A stretch of 64,000 nucleotides of DNA from Actinomycetota bacterium (GTDB taxonomy: Bacteria; Actinomycetota; Actinomycetes; Actinomycetales; Dermatophilaceae), in contig JAIUNK010000007.1 in assembly GCA_020161845.1 (NCBI GenBank), positions 1 through 64,000 of the forward strand, in the 5' to 3' direction. Below are positions 45,075 to 53,507 of this stretch, piece by piece; the first letter of the stretch is position 1, and every line of letters starts with the position of its first letter. The notes beneath the pieces were generated by a model. The model saw nothing but the letters and a program-made list of their open reading frames with translations. It was not told the DNA's origin and made no database searches. The translations under genes were made by a program, and so were the position numbers.

Positions 45075-45845
45075 ATGAGTGTAGGACCCGATGGTGATAC
45101 GGCGCTGGGGCCACGACCAGCAACGCCGCGCCGCGACCCCCTGACGCACCTGTCGGTTCCCCGGGCGTTTGTCCTGGAGAAGCTGGGGCAATTCTCGAAC
45201 CCGACCACCGTGGTCGAACTCTCCGAGGCCTGCGACCAGCATCCCAACACGGTCCGCGAGCACCTCGACGCGCTCATCCGCGCCGACCTGGTGACCCGGA
45301 CGACCGCGGCGGCGCGCGGTCGTGGTCGCCCCGCGATCCTCTACCAGGCCGAGCCGCTGGACGCGCGCCGACCGCAGGTGCGCGAGTACGCCGTGCTGGC
45401 CACCGCCATGATCCTGGAGATCGAGGCCAGCCAGGACGACCCGGCGGCCTGGGGCCGCTCCGCGGGCATCCGCCGCGGTCGGGGCCTGGTGACCCCCACG
45501 GAGCCCGGCGTGACCGCCGCCGAGGCCGCGGCCCGCGAGATCCTGACACGGCACCACTTCGACCCGGTCGACGCCGCCGACGGCACGATCCGGCTGCGGC
45601 AGTGCCCGGTGCTGGACCTCGCCCGCGCCCACACCGAGGTCGTCTGCGCGCTGCACCAAGGGGTGCTGACCGGAATCTACGAGGCCCACGGAGTCGGCGA
45701 ACGGGCGATGCGCATCACCCCGTTCGCCCTGCCCGGTTGCTGCCTGATCGAATTCCCGCCCGACCCCGACGCCGGCCCGCCGGTGCCGCCGGAGCCCGAA
45801 CCGTCTCGTCGGCGGCGCGCCGGCCGGGCCGTCCCGCAGGACTGA
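45075..45845 (+). CDS. Winged-helix regulator with Cys-rich C-terminal domain (possible Fe-S sensor)
   Basis: The 256-residue protein starts at ATG 45075. A winged helix (residues about 28-95) shows TVVELSEACDQHPNTVREHL and ARGRGRPAILYQAEP. The C-terminal half has LRQCPVLDLA, EVVCALHQGVLTGIY and ALPGCCLIEF: Cys spacing and the CxxH...G.L.G pattern recall SufR-type iron-sulfur repressors. Cluster binding is an inference. It is divergent from the DUF2249 gene across 132 bp with an unusually AT-rich patch (about 45035-45065), the likely shared promoter region. Confidence 0.78.
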   Translation: MSVGPDGDTALGPRPATPRRDPLTHLSVPRAFVLEKLGQFSNPTTVVELSEACDQHPNTVREHLDALIRADLVTRTTAAARGRGRPAILYQAEPLDARRPQVREYAVLATAMILEIEASQDDPAAWGRSAGIRRGRGLVTPTEPGVTAAEAAAREILTRHHFDPVDAADGTIRLRQCPVLDLARAHTEVVCALHQGVLTGIYEAHGVGERAMRITPFALPGCCLIEFPPDPDAGPPVPPEPEPSRRRRAGRAVPQD

Positions 45846-45978
45846 ATCGGCCAAGCACCGCGAGATCCCGGCTGCGCACGACGTGCGGCGCGGCCCGTCG
45901 AGCACAACCCCTGACGCCACCGCAGGCTTCCTGACAGACTGGGCCGGACCGCATCGCTTCGATCCAGGAGAGACCCCC

Positions 45979-46578
45979 ATGCTCGTCCGCGAGATCATGA
46001 CCGCGCCGGCTTACAGCGTCCACGAGGGCGACGATCTCGATGCGGCGTTGGGCCTGCTCGCCGAGCGCAGGATCACCTCGGTCCCGGTCGTCAACGATGC
46101 CCATGAGGTCATCGGGGTGCTCTCCGAGGTCGACCTGCTGCGTCGGGCCGTCGAGCCGGACACGCGGGCGCACGCCACTCCGGTGCACGACAGCCCGCCG
46201 CTGCCCAAGACCATCGGCGAGATCATGACGCGGGAACCGCGCACCACCACCGAGGGCGCCGACGTCGCGGACCTCATCGACCTGTTCATGACCACCTCGT
46301 TCAAGAGCCTGCCGGTGGTCCGCGGCGACAAGCTGGTCGGCGTGGTCAGCCGCAGCGACGTCGTCCGGGCCCTGTGGCGCACCGACGAAGAGCTGCACGA
46401 CGACCTGATCGCGGCGTTCCACGACTACGGCCAGGATCATTGGCACATCTCGGTCGAGCACGGCGTGGTCGAGGTCGTGGGCGCCGGCAGCGCCATGGAA
46501 CGGGACGTGGCGAACGCGATCGCCCGCTCGGTGCTCGGGGTCCGCCGCGTGCACGTCGTGGTGGTCGAGCCCGACTGA
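45979..46578 (+). CDS. Tandem CBS-domain protein with BON-like C-terminus
   Basis: The start is ATG 45979 behind CAGGAGAG. The 199-residue protein has two CBS domains (residues about 3-58, ITSVPVVNDAHEVIGVLSEVD; about 78-132, FKSLPVVRGDKLVGVVSRSD), which form an adenine-nucleotide-binding pair. The last 60 residues (WHISVEHGVVEVVGAG, VHVVVVEPD) look like a BON domain. This layout is common in stand-alone actinobacterial CBS proteins sensing energy state. It is followed by a hairpin terminator. Confidence 0.88.
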   Translation: MLVREIMTAPAYSVHEGDDLDAALGLLAERRITSVPVVNDAHEVIGVLSEVDLLRRAVEPDTRAHATPVHDSPPLPKTIGEIMTREPRTTTEGADVADLIDLFMTTSFKSLPVVRGDKLVGVVSRSDVVRALWRTDEELHDDLIAAFHDYGQDHWHISVEHGVVEVVGAGSAMERDVANAIARSVLGVRRVHVVVVEPD

Positions 46579-46632
46579 CCGTGCTGGTCGAGCCCGGGGC
46601 TGCTCCGGCCGGGTCCCGCTCCTGGACAGACT

Positions 46633-46673
46633 GCGGCGCCGGGTGTACCCCCCGAGTGGACACCCGACGCCGC
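46633..46673. terminator. Hairpin between convergent genes
   Basis: GCGGCGCCGGGTGT (46633-46646) pairs with ACACCCGACGCCGC (46660-46673) with one mismatch and a 13-base loop. It sits between the convergent CBS gene and the gene ending at 46688, so it can serve as a bidirectional terminator. Confidence 0.65.
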
Positions 46674-46687
46674 GGTCGATGGTGGGA

Positions 46688-47113
46688 TCAGGCGACCAGC
46701 GACTCCGCCGCCAGCCCCGCGGCGTCCTGCCGGGCGAGGTCCTTGCCCACGAGGTAGGCCAACGCCAGATCCAGCAGATCGCCCGAGAACGGGTTGCCCT
46801 CGGGGCAGTGGTCCTCGTACGCCGTGTAGACGTCTTCCAGGTATTCGATGCTCGCGTCGCCACCCTCGCGCAGCGCGCCGGCGATCCGGTCCAGGGCCAG
46901 CTGAAGCGTGAAGAAGCTGACCCGCACGCCCACGCCCTCGACGTGCTCGGGGAAGAGCTCGCCGGTCACGACGGCGATGAGATCGCGGTCGGAGGTGGTC
47001 AGCGCGTCGAGGTCGTGCGGCCCGGCGTACAGCCAGCGCAGGTCACCCGTGACCGGCGCACCGAGGGCGGCGGACGCCGCGCGGAGTAGGGGGGACAATC
47101 CGTACGTCGACAT
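46688..47113 (-). CDS. Hypothetical alpha-helical protein
   Basis: The 141-residue protein starts at ATG 47113, with a GGAGAA site upstream. It is mostly helical (LSPLLRAASAALG, FFTLQLALDRIAGAL, LLDLALAYLVGKDLA) and acidic, with no membrane helix. I do not recognise the family. It is monocistronic. Confidence 0.7.
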   Translation of the reverse strand: MSTYGLSPLLRAASAALGAPVTGDLRWLYAGPHDLDALTTSDRDLIAVVTGELFPEHVEGVGVRVSFFTLQLALDRIAGALREGGDASIEYLEDVYTAYEDHCPEGNPFSGDLLDLALAYLVGKDLARQDAAGLAAESLVA

Positions 47114-47232
47114 CGCGGTTCTCCTTCAGGGCCGGGGGGGTGACGCCCCTTCGCCCCCCACATCGGCATCCCGGCACGGACCTGTAGCCCGCCATCCGGA
47201 TTACTCCGCCGGGTGGTCCGGGGCCGCTGTCG

Positions 47233-48693
47233 TCAGCGCGCGACCTCGCCGATCACACCCAGGTCAGGGCCCGGTCGGCCGCCGCCGGGCACGGGGCCCG
47301 GCTGCTGCCCGGGGCGTGCCGCTGGGGCGCCCGGGCCGCCAGCGCCACCCGCCGCGCCACCGGCTGTGGTCCCGGCCGCTGTACCGGCCGACGTGCCCCC
47401 CGAAGCCGCGCCGGCCCTGGCCGCCCCGTTCGCCACCGAGCCAGTCGCGGCCGACCCGCTCGCCGCCGCCGGCCCGGGTCCGGCCGGATCGGCCATCACG
47501 TCGTCGACGACGCTGCCCGCGCGGACCATCTCGGGCGCCGCCTGGTGCTCGGGTCCGGCCGCGGCCCGGCGTACGGCCGTGATCACGTTGTTGACGATGG
47601 CCACGAAGGGGACCGCCACGAACGCCCCGAACGCGCCGCCGACCAGCGCCCCGCCGGTGACCGTGGCGAGAATGGCCAGCGGGTGGATGCTGACGGCCTT
47701 GCCCAGGATGTAGGGGTTGAGCAGGTTGCCCTCGAGCTGAATGACCAGGAACAGCGCGATCCCCATCGCGAAGGCCGTCACCGGCCCCTGCATGACCAGG
47801 GCCACGAGCATCAGCACCGCGCCGGCGACGAGCATGCCGATCATCGGGATCAGCGATCCGAGGAAGAGCAGGACGCCGAGCGGGACCACCAGGTCCATCT
47901 CCGCGAACATCATGATCGGGACCATGGTCAACGCGTTGATCAGCGCCAACAGGATCGTGCTGCGCATATAGGCGACCAGGGTCTTCCAGGCGACCGCGCC
48001 GGCGACCAGGATGCGCGGCTGCTCCCGGTTGGGGAACAGCCCGACGACCCAGTTCCAGATCGTGCCGTTGTCCAGCAGCAGGAACAGCAGCGCGAACAGG
48101 CACAGGATCGAACCCGTGAGGATGCTGACGACGCTCGTCGCGGTCGCCAGCGCCCCGGAGGCAAGATCGCCGCGCGCATTGGTCAGCCGGCCGGCCAGGT
48201 CGGTGGAGAGGTTGTTCACCTGCTCCTGCGACATCTTCGCGGGACCGTTCTGCAACCAGCCCAGGATCGAGAAGCCGGCCTCGTTGAGCCGGGTCGTGAT
48301 GGTGTCCATGTTGCCGGTCACCTGGGTCACCACGAACCACATCGCGATCCCGATGGAGCCGACGCCGAGGAGGAACACCACCGGCGCGGCGAGCGCCCGG
48401 GGGACGCCCGCGTGCACCGCCGAGTTGACCAGCGGCCGCAGGATCGCGCTGAGCATGACCGCCACGGTGATCGTGATGGTGACCAGACTGATCTGGTTCA
48501 GCAGCCAGAGCAGGACATAACAGAACGCGATGACGATCAGCAATCGGCCGGCGATCGCCGCGGCGACGCGCAGGGCGTCCTCCGGGGCGGTGGCCGGGCC
48601 GTCGTGCGGCGGCGGGGTGTGCTCCTCACGGGGGCGCAGGAACCTGGGCAGCCGCAGGCCTCGGCTCTTGTCGCTCGGTTCCGGCGCATCCAC
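47233..48693 (-). CDS. AI-2E family transporter (second copy)
   Basis: The start is taken at GTG 48693 (reading MDAPEPSD); an upstream GTG at 48729 in the same frame is possible. About eight helices share the family blocks seen in the copy at 20447: SAILRPLVNSAVHAGVPRA, LGWLQNGPAKMSQEQV, LGSLIPMIGMLVAGAVLMLV and IQLEGNLLNPYILGKAVSIH. The C-terminal 110 residues are a Gly/Ala/Pro-rich disordered tail. Substrate unknown. Confidence 0.87.
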   Translation of the reverse strand: MDAPEPSDKSRGLRLPRFLRPREEHTPPPHDGPATAPEDALRVAAAIAGRLLIVIAFCYVLLWLLNQISLVTITITVAVMLSAILRPLVNSAVHAGVPRALAAPVVFLLGVGSIGIAMWFVVTQVTGNMDTITTRLNEAGFSILGWLQNGPAKMSQEQVNNLSTDLAGRLTNARGDLASGALATATSVVSILTGSILCLFALLFLLLDNGTIWNWVVGLFPNREQPRILVAGAVAWKTLVAYMRSTILLALINALTMVPIMMFAEMDLVVPLGVLLFLGSLIPMIGMLVAGAVLMLVALVMQGPVTAFAMGIALFLVIQLEGNLLNPYILGKAVSIHPLAILATVTGGALVGGAFGAFVAVPFVAIVNNVITAVRRAAAGPEHQAAPEMVRAGSVVDDVMADPAGPGPAAASGSAATGSVANGAARAGAASGGTSAGTAAGTTAGGAAGGAGGPGAPAARPGQQPGPVPGGGRPGPDLGVIGEVAR

Positions 48694-48762
48694 GGGGCTA
48701 CCGTACGTCGTACCCCCGACGACACACACCCCCTGGGCGACGCGGAGGCTGTGCCGGGAGCG

Positions 48763-49350
48763 CTACCGGGCCGTCTGGCAGTAGCCCCACAGGTCGTTCT
48801 CGGCCTTGGTCAGAGCCGAACCGTCGACGTCCCGCCCGGCGCCGTAGTCGGCCACGACGGCCTTGAGCTGCGCGGCGGTGGCGTCGGTGAGCTGCCCGAG
48901 CCGGGCATCGCCGCTGTCCTTGGCGATCGGGACGATGTCGGTGGCGGCCTTGGACATCGCCGCGGTCGCCGTGCCCAGCGCGGCATCGCTGGCGCCCGCC
49001 GCGTTCCAGGCCGTGATCGCGTCGGTGACGACCGGGTACATCTTTCGACAGGCGACATTCGTCTTGGTGGCTCCGGACGGCACGATCGGCGGCAACGTCG
49101 TGGCCGTGATGCCGGGCACGGTCGCTCCGGACCCCTCCGGTGGGACGCTCGTGGTGGCCTTCCCGGCGGTGGTCCCCGTGCCGGTGGCCCCGGTGGTCGC
49201 GGTTGCCCCGGTCGTCGCGGTCGCTGCGGTGCTGGCGCCGGTGCGGGAGCCGTCCTCCGAGGAACAGGCGGCCACCGCGGCGAACAGGGCCACGCAGGTC
49301 CCCACCACGAGGCCACGGCGGGCCAGAACGGTCGGCGGCGCGATGCTCAC
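48763..49350 (-). CDS. Small Cys-containing lipoprotein
   Basis: The 195-residue protein starts at GTG 49350 after GAGGAGT. The signal peptide ends in AAVAAC (lipobox). A Thr/Ala/Gly linker of about 65 residues follows, then a helical domain with Cys in VACRKMYP and near the end in LWGYCQTAR, a likely disulfide. No family recognised. It may be co-transcribed with the transporter 33 bases downstream. Confidence 0.75.
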   Translation of the reverse strand: MSIAPPTVLARRGLVVGTCVALFAAVAACSSEDGSRTGASTAATATTGATATTGATGTGTTAGKATTSVPPEGSGATVPGITATTLPPIVPSGATKTNVACRKMYPVVTDAITAWNAAGASDAALGTATAAMSKAATDIVPIAKDSGDARLGQLTDATAAQLKAVVADYGAGRDVDGSALTKAENDLWGYCQTAR

Positions 49351-49414
49351 CCGGACTACTCCTCAGCCATCGACGAACGAACGGTGCCGAGCACGCCTCG
49401 GCCCCACCAGACTC

Positions 49415-50818
49415 TCACGAGGTCGGCAGGCGCAGGTCCACCCGGGTCAGCGTCACCGTCGCCGGTGCGCCGGGTGCGGCGACGAAACCCTCCTCGCGCA
49501 ACGACGCGGTGAACTCGGCCAGGCGCGGATCGGCATCGTCGTCGACGCGCCGGCCCGCCGCGACGTACTGGTCCAGATCGTGCGGGCTCTTCGGCAGCGA
49601 TCCGTCGAAGGCGACGGTGACCCGGCGCTCGGCGTTCGGGTTCGGCCGTCCGTCGAGCCCGGGCACGAAGTCATTGCGGTTCTCCAGGGAAAGGGTCCGT
49701 ACGTCGCGAGCGGGCGCCGCCATCGCCCCGATTGGCGATCCGGCCGTGATCACGTGGGTGACCCGGTAGCGGTCCGCGATCCCCGCGGTCGACGCGGCGG
49801 CGTAGGCGGTCATCCCGCCCTGGCTGTGCCCGACGAACGCCACCCTGGCCCCGGGCGGCACCCCCGCCGCCGCGAGGGCGGCGGGCAGGGCAGCCAGTTC
49901 GGCGGTGCGGTTGCCGGAGATCAGCTCGGCATTGCCGCGGACGTTGCGGATGTCGGGTTTGGGCGACTCGTTGGGCCGGGACCAATCGCTGGTGCCGGGC
50001 AGCGCCACGACGTACGACGTTCGGGGCCTCCCCTCGGCGTCGGGCGAGGTGACCGCGGCGACGTCGACGCGCCCTGGGGGCGGATCGCCGTCGGGTCGGC
50101 CGCCGGCCCCGGGAGCCCGGGCGGCGCCACCCGAACGGCCGGCGACCAGGGTGAGCAGGCCGGCGACCCCGGCCGGCGGCGTCCCCGGTCCCAGGTCGGT
50201 CGGCTCCCCCACGATGGCTTCGCGGCGCGGGTAGAGCGCGGCGACGGGGCCGCCGAGGACATCGGTCAGCGAGTCGGGATCGACGGCGGTCGGCTGGCCG
50301 CTGACCGGGTCGGTGGCGGTGGTCTTGCGGTTGGCGAGCCGGTCCAGGTAGCCCGCGACGGTGCCGGCCCGGCGCACGTCTGACTCGGTCAGCAGGTGCG
50401 TCGGGGCCCAGAACCGAAGTGCGATCTGGTCCCGTGCCAGCGTCGCCACGCGCGTGGTGATGGAGTTCTCGGTGCCGGCGTATTCGTCCGCGGCCAGCGC
50501 CATCCGCAGCCCCAGCCCAGCGAGACCGACCGTGGCGGCCGGCAGCCGCCGACCGGCCCCGGCGACCAGACCCGCGGCGACGACGCCCTGCGGCCGGGGC
50601 GGCCCGCTGCAGCCGGCGAGCACCGCCAGGGCCGCCTCGGCGCGCACGCCGGCCGCCAGCACCGAGGCGGCGATTCGGTCCGTCGCCTGGGCGGCGCAGC
50701 GGCATGTCGTGGCCAGGGCATGAATGTCATCGACATCGACCCCGATACCCCCGCTCACCTGCCAGGTCCCCCCGACCTCGGCGTCCGAGGGCCGGGCCTG
50801 CAGCGATGCCGCACTCAC
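49415..50818 (-). CDS. Alpha/beta-hydrolase with WXG100-like helical N-terminus
   Basis: The GTG at 50818 overlaps the stop of the small helical gene upstream (GTGA). Residues about 15-130 are helical (VDVDDIHALATTCRCAAQAT, LGLRMALAADEYAGTE), like the N-terminal targeting domains of type VII secretion substrates. The hydrolase part has SYVVALPGTSDW and the nucleophile elbow VAFVGHSQGGMTAYAAAS; the catalytic acid and His are likely near NDFVPGLDG and PHDLDQYV. It could be a lipase/esterase exported with its partner. That is inference; no EccC-type ATPase is in the window. Confidence 0.78.
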   Translation of the reverse strand: MSAASLQARPSDAEVGGTWQVSGGIGVDVDDIHALATTCRCAAQATDRIAASVLAAGVRAEAALAVLAGCSGPPRPQGVVAAGLVAGAGRRLPAATVGLAGLGLRMALAADEYAGTENSITTRVATLARDQIALRFWAPTHLLTESDVRRAGTVAGYLDRLANRKTTATDPVSGQPTAVDPDSLTDVLGGPVAALYPRREAIVGEPTDLGPGTPPAGVAGLLTLVAGRSGGAARAPGAGGRPDGDPPPGRVDVAAVTSPDAEGRPRTSYVVALPGTSDWSRPNESPKPDIRNVRGNAELISGNRTAELAALPAALAAAGVPPGARVAFVGHSQGGMTAYAAASTAGIADRYRVTHVITAGSPIGAMAAPARDVRTLSLENRNDFVPGLDGRPNPNAERRVTVAFDGSLPKSPHDLDQYVAAGRRVDDDADPRLAEFTASLREEGFVAAPGAPATVTLTRVDLRLPTS

Positions 50819-51144
50819 CGCGCACCCGTCCCGGCCGCCATGTCGCGCAGCGCGGCGGCGGCCGTCCGGCAGTCGGCGACCGCCCCGGCCAGCGCCGCGA
50901 CCAGTTCGGCGCCCTCGCGACGGCCGGCCTCGGCCGCCGCCGAGTGCCACCGCACCGCGGCCAGGGCGGCCGCGACGCGACTGCGGACGGCGTCGAGATC
51001 CGTCGCCGCGGCCGCCAGACCAGCGGCGGCCGCGACGGCCTCTGCGGCGGCACCGCGGCGCAGTTCGGCCAGGGGATCGAGCAGCCCGGCGGTGAGGTTC
51101 TGCAGGACTTCGGGGGCCGACGCGGGGGTGGGCAGAATCGACAT
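50815..51144 (-). CDS. WXG100-like small helical protein
   Basis: The 109-residue protein starts at ATG 51144. It is Ala-rich and almost wholly helical, with a turn VRWHSAAAE in the middle at the position of the WXG motif (W-x-S here). Size and helix-turn-helix layout fit the ESAT-6/WXG100 superfamily, whose members dimerise. It is translationally coupled to the hydrolase gene, and the pair is divergent from the TelA/AAA/PknG operon. Confidence is limited because the motif is imperfect. Confidence 0.6.
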   Translation of the reverse strand: MSILPTPASAPEVLQNLTAGLLDPLAELRRGAAAEAVAAAAGLAAAATDLDAVRSRVAAALAAVRWHSAAAEAGRREGAELVAALAGAVADCRTAAAALRDMAAGTGAR

Positions 51145-51351
51145 GACGCCAGCGTGCCCCGGCGTACGAGGTCCTCGGGGAGTGTCCACAGCCGGGCCCT
51201 GCCGGCCCCCAGCGGAGGCCGGGGTGTGGATAAATCGGGGAGTCTCGGTGGACCCGGGAGCGGGGAACGGTTTGAATGTGGGAGGCGTCCGCAATGACGT
51301 GCGGGCTGGCTCGGGGTCCCGCCAGGACGCCTGACGAGGACGGAGACCTTG

Positions 51352-52581
51352 ATGACCCAACCGCTGCAGCCGCCGCCTGGCATGGCCGCCGCCGCACCGC
51401 TGCTCACCCTGGAGGCGCCCGCACCGACGCAGCCCGTCGCCGCGACCGCCGCGCCGAAGATGGCGCCCGCGGTGGACCCCGCGGTGGCCCCGCAGCTGGA
51501 CCAGAAGGTCGAGGCGTTCCTGACCGGGCTGAATGGGGCCGCGACCAAGTCGCCGGAGTTCGAGGCGCGGGCCGCCGACATCCGCACGATGGGCGACGGT
51601 GACATCCGCCAGGCCGCGGAGAGTTCGAACCGGCTGCTGAAGTCGCCGGTCAAGGCCCTGCAGGAGGGCGGCGTCAGCAAGGAGAGCAAGGTCGGCAAGA
51701 CGCTGGTCGACCTACGGCGTACGGTCGAGAACCTCGACCCGGGCAAGGCCAAGGGCGCTCGCAAGATCCTGGGCATGATCCCGATGGGCGACAAGCTGAC
51801 GGACTACTTCCGCAAGTACGAATCGGCCCAGTCCCACCTCGACGGGATCCTGCACGCACTGCGCAGCGGCCAGGACGAGCTGGCCAAGGACAATGCCGCG
51901 CTGAACATGGAGAAGCAGCAGCTCTGGACGACGATGGGGCGGCTGAACCAATACGTCTACATCGCCGAGCGACTCGACGCGCGGCTCGCGGCGCAGGCCG
52001 CCGAGCTGGACCTCACCGATCCGGACAAGGCCAAGGCGCTGCGCGAGGACGTGCTCTTCTACGTGCGACAGAAGCACCAGGACCTGCTCACCCAGCTGGC
52101 CGTGTCGATCCAGAACTACCTGGCCATCGACATCGTTATCAAGAACAATCTGGAGCTCATCAAGGGCGTGGATCGGGCCACCACGACCACCGTTTCGGCC
52201 CTGCGCACCGCGATCATCGTGGCCCAGGCGCTGAACAACCAGCAGCTCGTGCTGGAGCAGATCACCGCGCTCAACGTCACGACCAGCAACCTGATCGAGT
52301 CGACCTCGGTGATGCTGCGGGACAACTCGGTGAAGATCCAGGAGCAGGCGGCCTCGGCGACGATCGGGTTGCCGCAGCTGCAGGCGGCCTTCGCGAACAT
52401 CTACCAGACGATGGACGCCATCGACACCTTCCGGGTGCAGGCGCTGGACTCGATGGCCCAGACGATCGGGGTGCTCGAGACCGAGGTGGCCAAGTCCCAG
52501 ACCTATCTGGAGCGGGCCCAGAAGCACGACATGCGGGTCGGCAGCGGGGCCCTCGACCTGGGTGGCCGCGCCCCGCGTTGA
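51352..52581 (+). CDS. telA: TelA/YaaN family (toxic-anion-resistance) protein
   Basis: The 409-residue protein starts at ATG 51352. An Ala/Pro tail precedes a long helical, partly coiled-coil body with family blocks NRLLKSPVKAL, KILGMIPMGDKLTDYFRKYE, NAALNMEKQQLWTTMGRLNQ and VIKNNLELIKGVDRATTTTV. TelA proteins were named for tellurite resistance, but they are widespread in stress and envelope-related gene sets. It is the first gene of the nine-gene operon, with 207 bp of divergent promoter region upstream holding two DnaA-box-like sites. Confidence 0.93.
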   Translation: MTQPLQPPPGMAAAAPLLTLEAPAPTQPVAATAAPKMAPAVDPAVAPQLDQKVEAFLTGLNGAATKSPEFEARAADIRTMGDGDIRQAAESSNRLLKSPVKALQEGGVSKESKVGKTLVDLRRTVENLDPGKAKGARKILGMIPMGDKLTDYFRKYESAQSHLDGILHALRSGQDELAKDNAALNMEKQQLWTTMGRLNQYVYIAERLDARLAAQAAELDLTDPDKAKALREDVLFYVRQKHQDLLTQLAVSIQNYLAIDIVIKNNLELIKGVDRATTTTVSALRTAIIVAQALNNQQLVLEQITALNVTTSNLIESTSVMLRDNSVKIQEQAASATIGLPQLQAAFANIYQTMDAIDTFRVQALDSMAQTIGVLETEVAKSQTYLERAQKHDMRVGSGALDLGGRAPR

Positions 52582-52672
52582 GACGAGCGGCAGGGCCGGC
52601 AGCGCGACCACGGCCGGCATGGAAGCCAGCGCTGGTTCGGGCCACGGGGCGAACGGGAGAGGGTAGGTAGCG

Positions 52673-53488
52673 ATGGCACTCGGGGACTTCCTGGCCAGGC
52701 TGGGCGGCGGCGGAAACGCCGCGCCGGAGCCCCCGCCGACGCCGACCCCGGCCGCGCCGAACCGCGACGACCTGGGCGCCGCCCTGGACCGGGTGGAGGC
52801 GATGGTGACCGACGGCGCCGTACCCAGCTGCGTCACCGCCCGCGTCGAGCGGGTCACCCACGTGGTGCGCGACATGATCCCCCGGCTGGGCGCGATCAAG
52901 GGCAGCGCCAACGCCTATTCGGTGATGGCCACGGCGACCGACTACCTGCCCGAGGCGCTGGGCGGATATCTGCGGTTGCCGCGGCGGTTCGCGGACAGCC
53001 GGCCGGTCGACGCGGGGCGCACCTCGCTGATGGTGCTCGTCGACCAGCTGGACCTGCTCGGCGCGACGATGGACCAGGTCTTCGACGCCGTGTGCCGCGA
53101 CGACGCCACCGCTTTGGTCGCGCACGGGCGGTTCCTGGAGGAGAAGTTCGGCCACTCCTCAACGGGTGGTCAACTCGACGTCGGGACGTCCTACGCCGTG
53201 CCACCCCCGCCCGTGATGTCTACCGCGCCAGCGCCAGCACCCGCCCCAGAGGCGGACGTCCCAGCGCCCGAGACGGACGTCCCAGCGCCCGAGACGGCGA
53301 ACCAGGACCCCCACGCCACGTCGAACCCTCAGCCCGCGGGAGAGCCACCCACCCCGTCGAGCCCCGACTCCGCACCCCCACCGCCGCCCCCACCCCTACC
53401 CCCACCGACGCGGTCGATGCTGGACCTCGACGCCGCGCCCCCGGGCACCGACGAGCCGGCGCGACTTACGCCGCCGTCGTGGCCATGA
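52673..53488 (+). CDS. XpaC-like TelA partner protein with Pro-rich tail
   Basis: The 271-residue protein starts at ATG 52673 after GGGAGAGGGTAGG. The folded part (residues about 30-165) contains ARVERVTHVVRDMIPRL and TATDYLPEALGGYLRLP, recalling the YLPTxL...Y pattern of XpaC proteins, which pair with TelA homologues in Bacillus (yaaN-xpaC). This assignment is tentative. Residues 180-260 are Pro/Ala-rich with repeated PAPETDV units and likely disordered. It sits between telA and the AAA+ gene, 19 bases before the latter. Confidence 0.6.
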   Translation: MALGDFLARLGGGGNAAPEPPPTPTPAAPNRDDLGAALDRVEAMVTDGAVPSCVTARVERVTHVVRDMIPRLGAIKGSANAYSVMATATDYLPEALGGYLRLPRRFADSRPVDAGRTSLMVLVDQLDLLGATMDQVFDAVCRDDATALVAHGRFLEEKFGHSSTGGQLDVGTSYAVPPPPVMSTAPAPAPAPEADVPAPETDVPAPETANQDPHATSNPQPAGEPPTPSSPDSAPPPPPPPLPPPTRSMLDLDAAPPGTDEPARLTPPSWP

Positions 53489-53507
53489 CCGTCTGGAAGG
53501 ACCCCCG

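Noticed and set aside
51352..52581. Dedicated tellurite-resistance determinant
   Set aside because: TelA's name is historical; no tehB, terC/D or reductase genes accompany it, and the operon looks like signalling.
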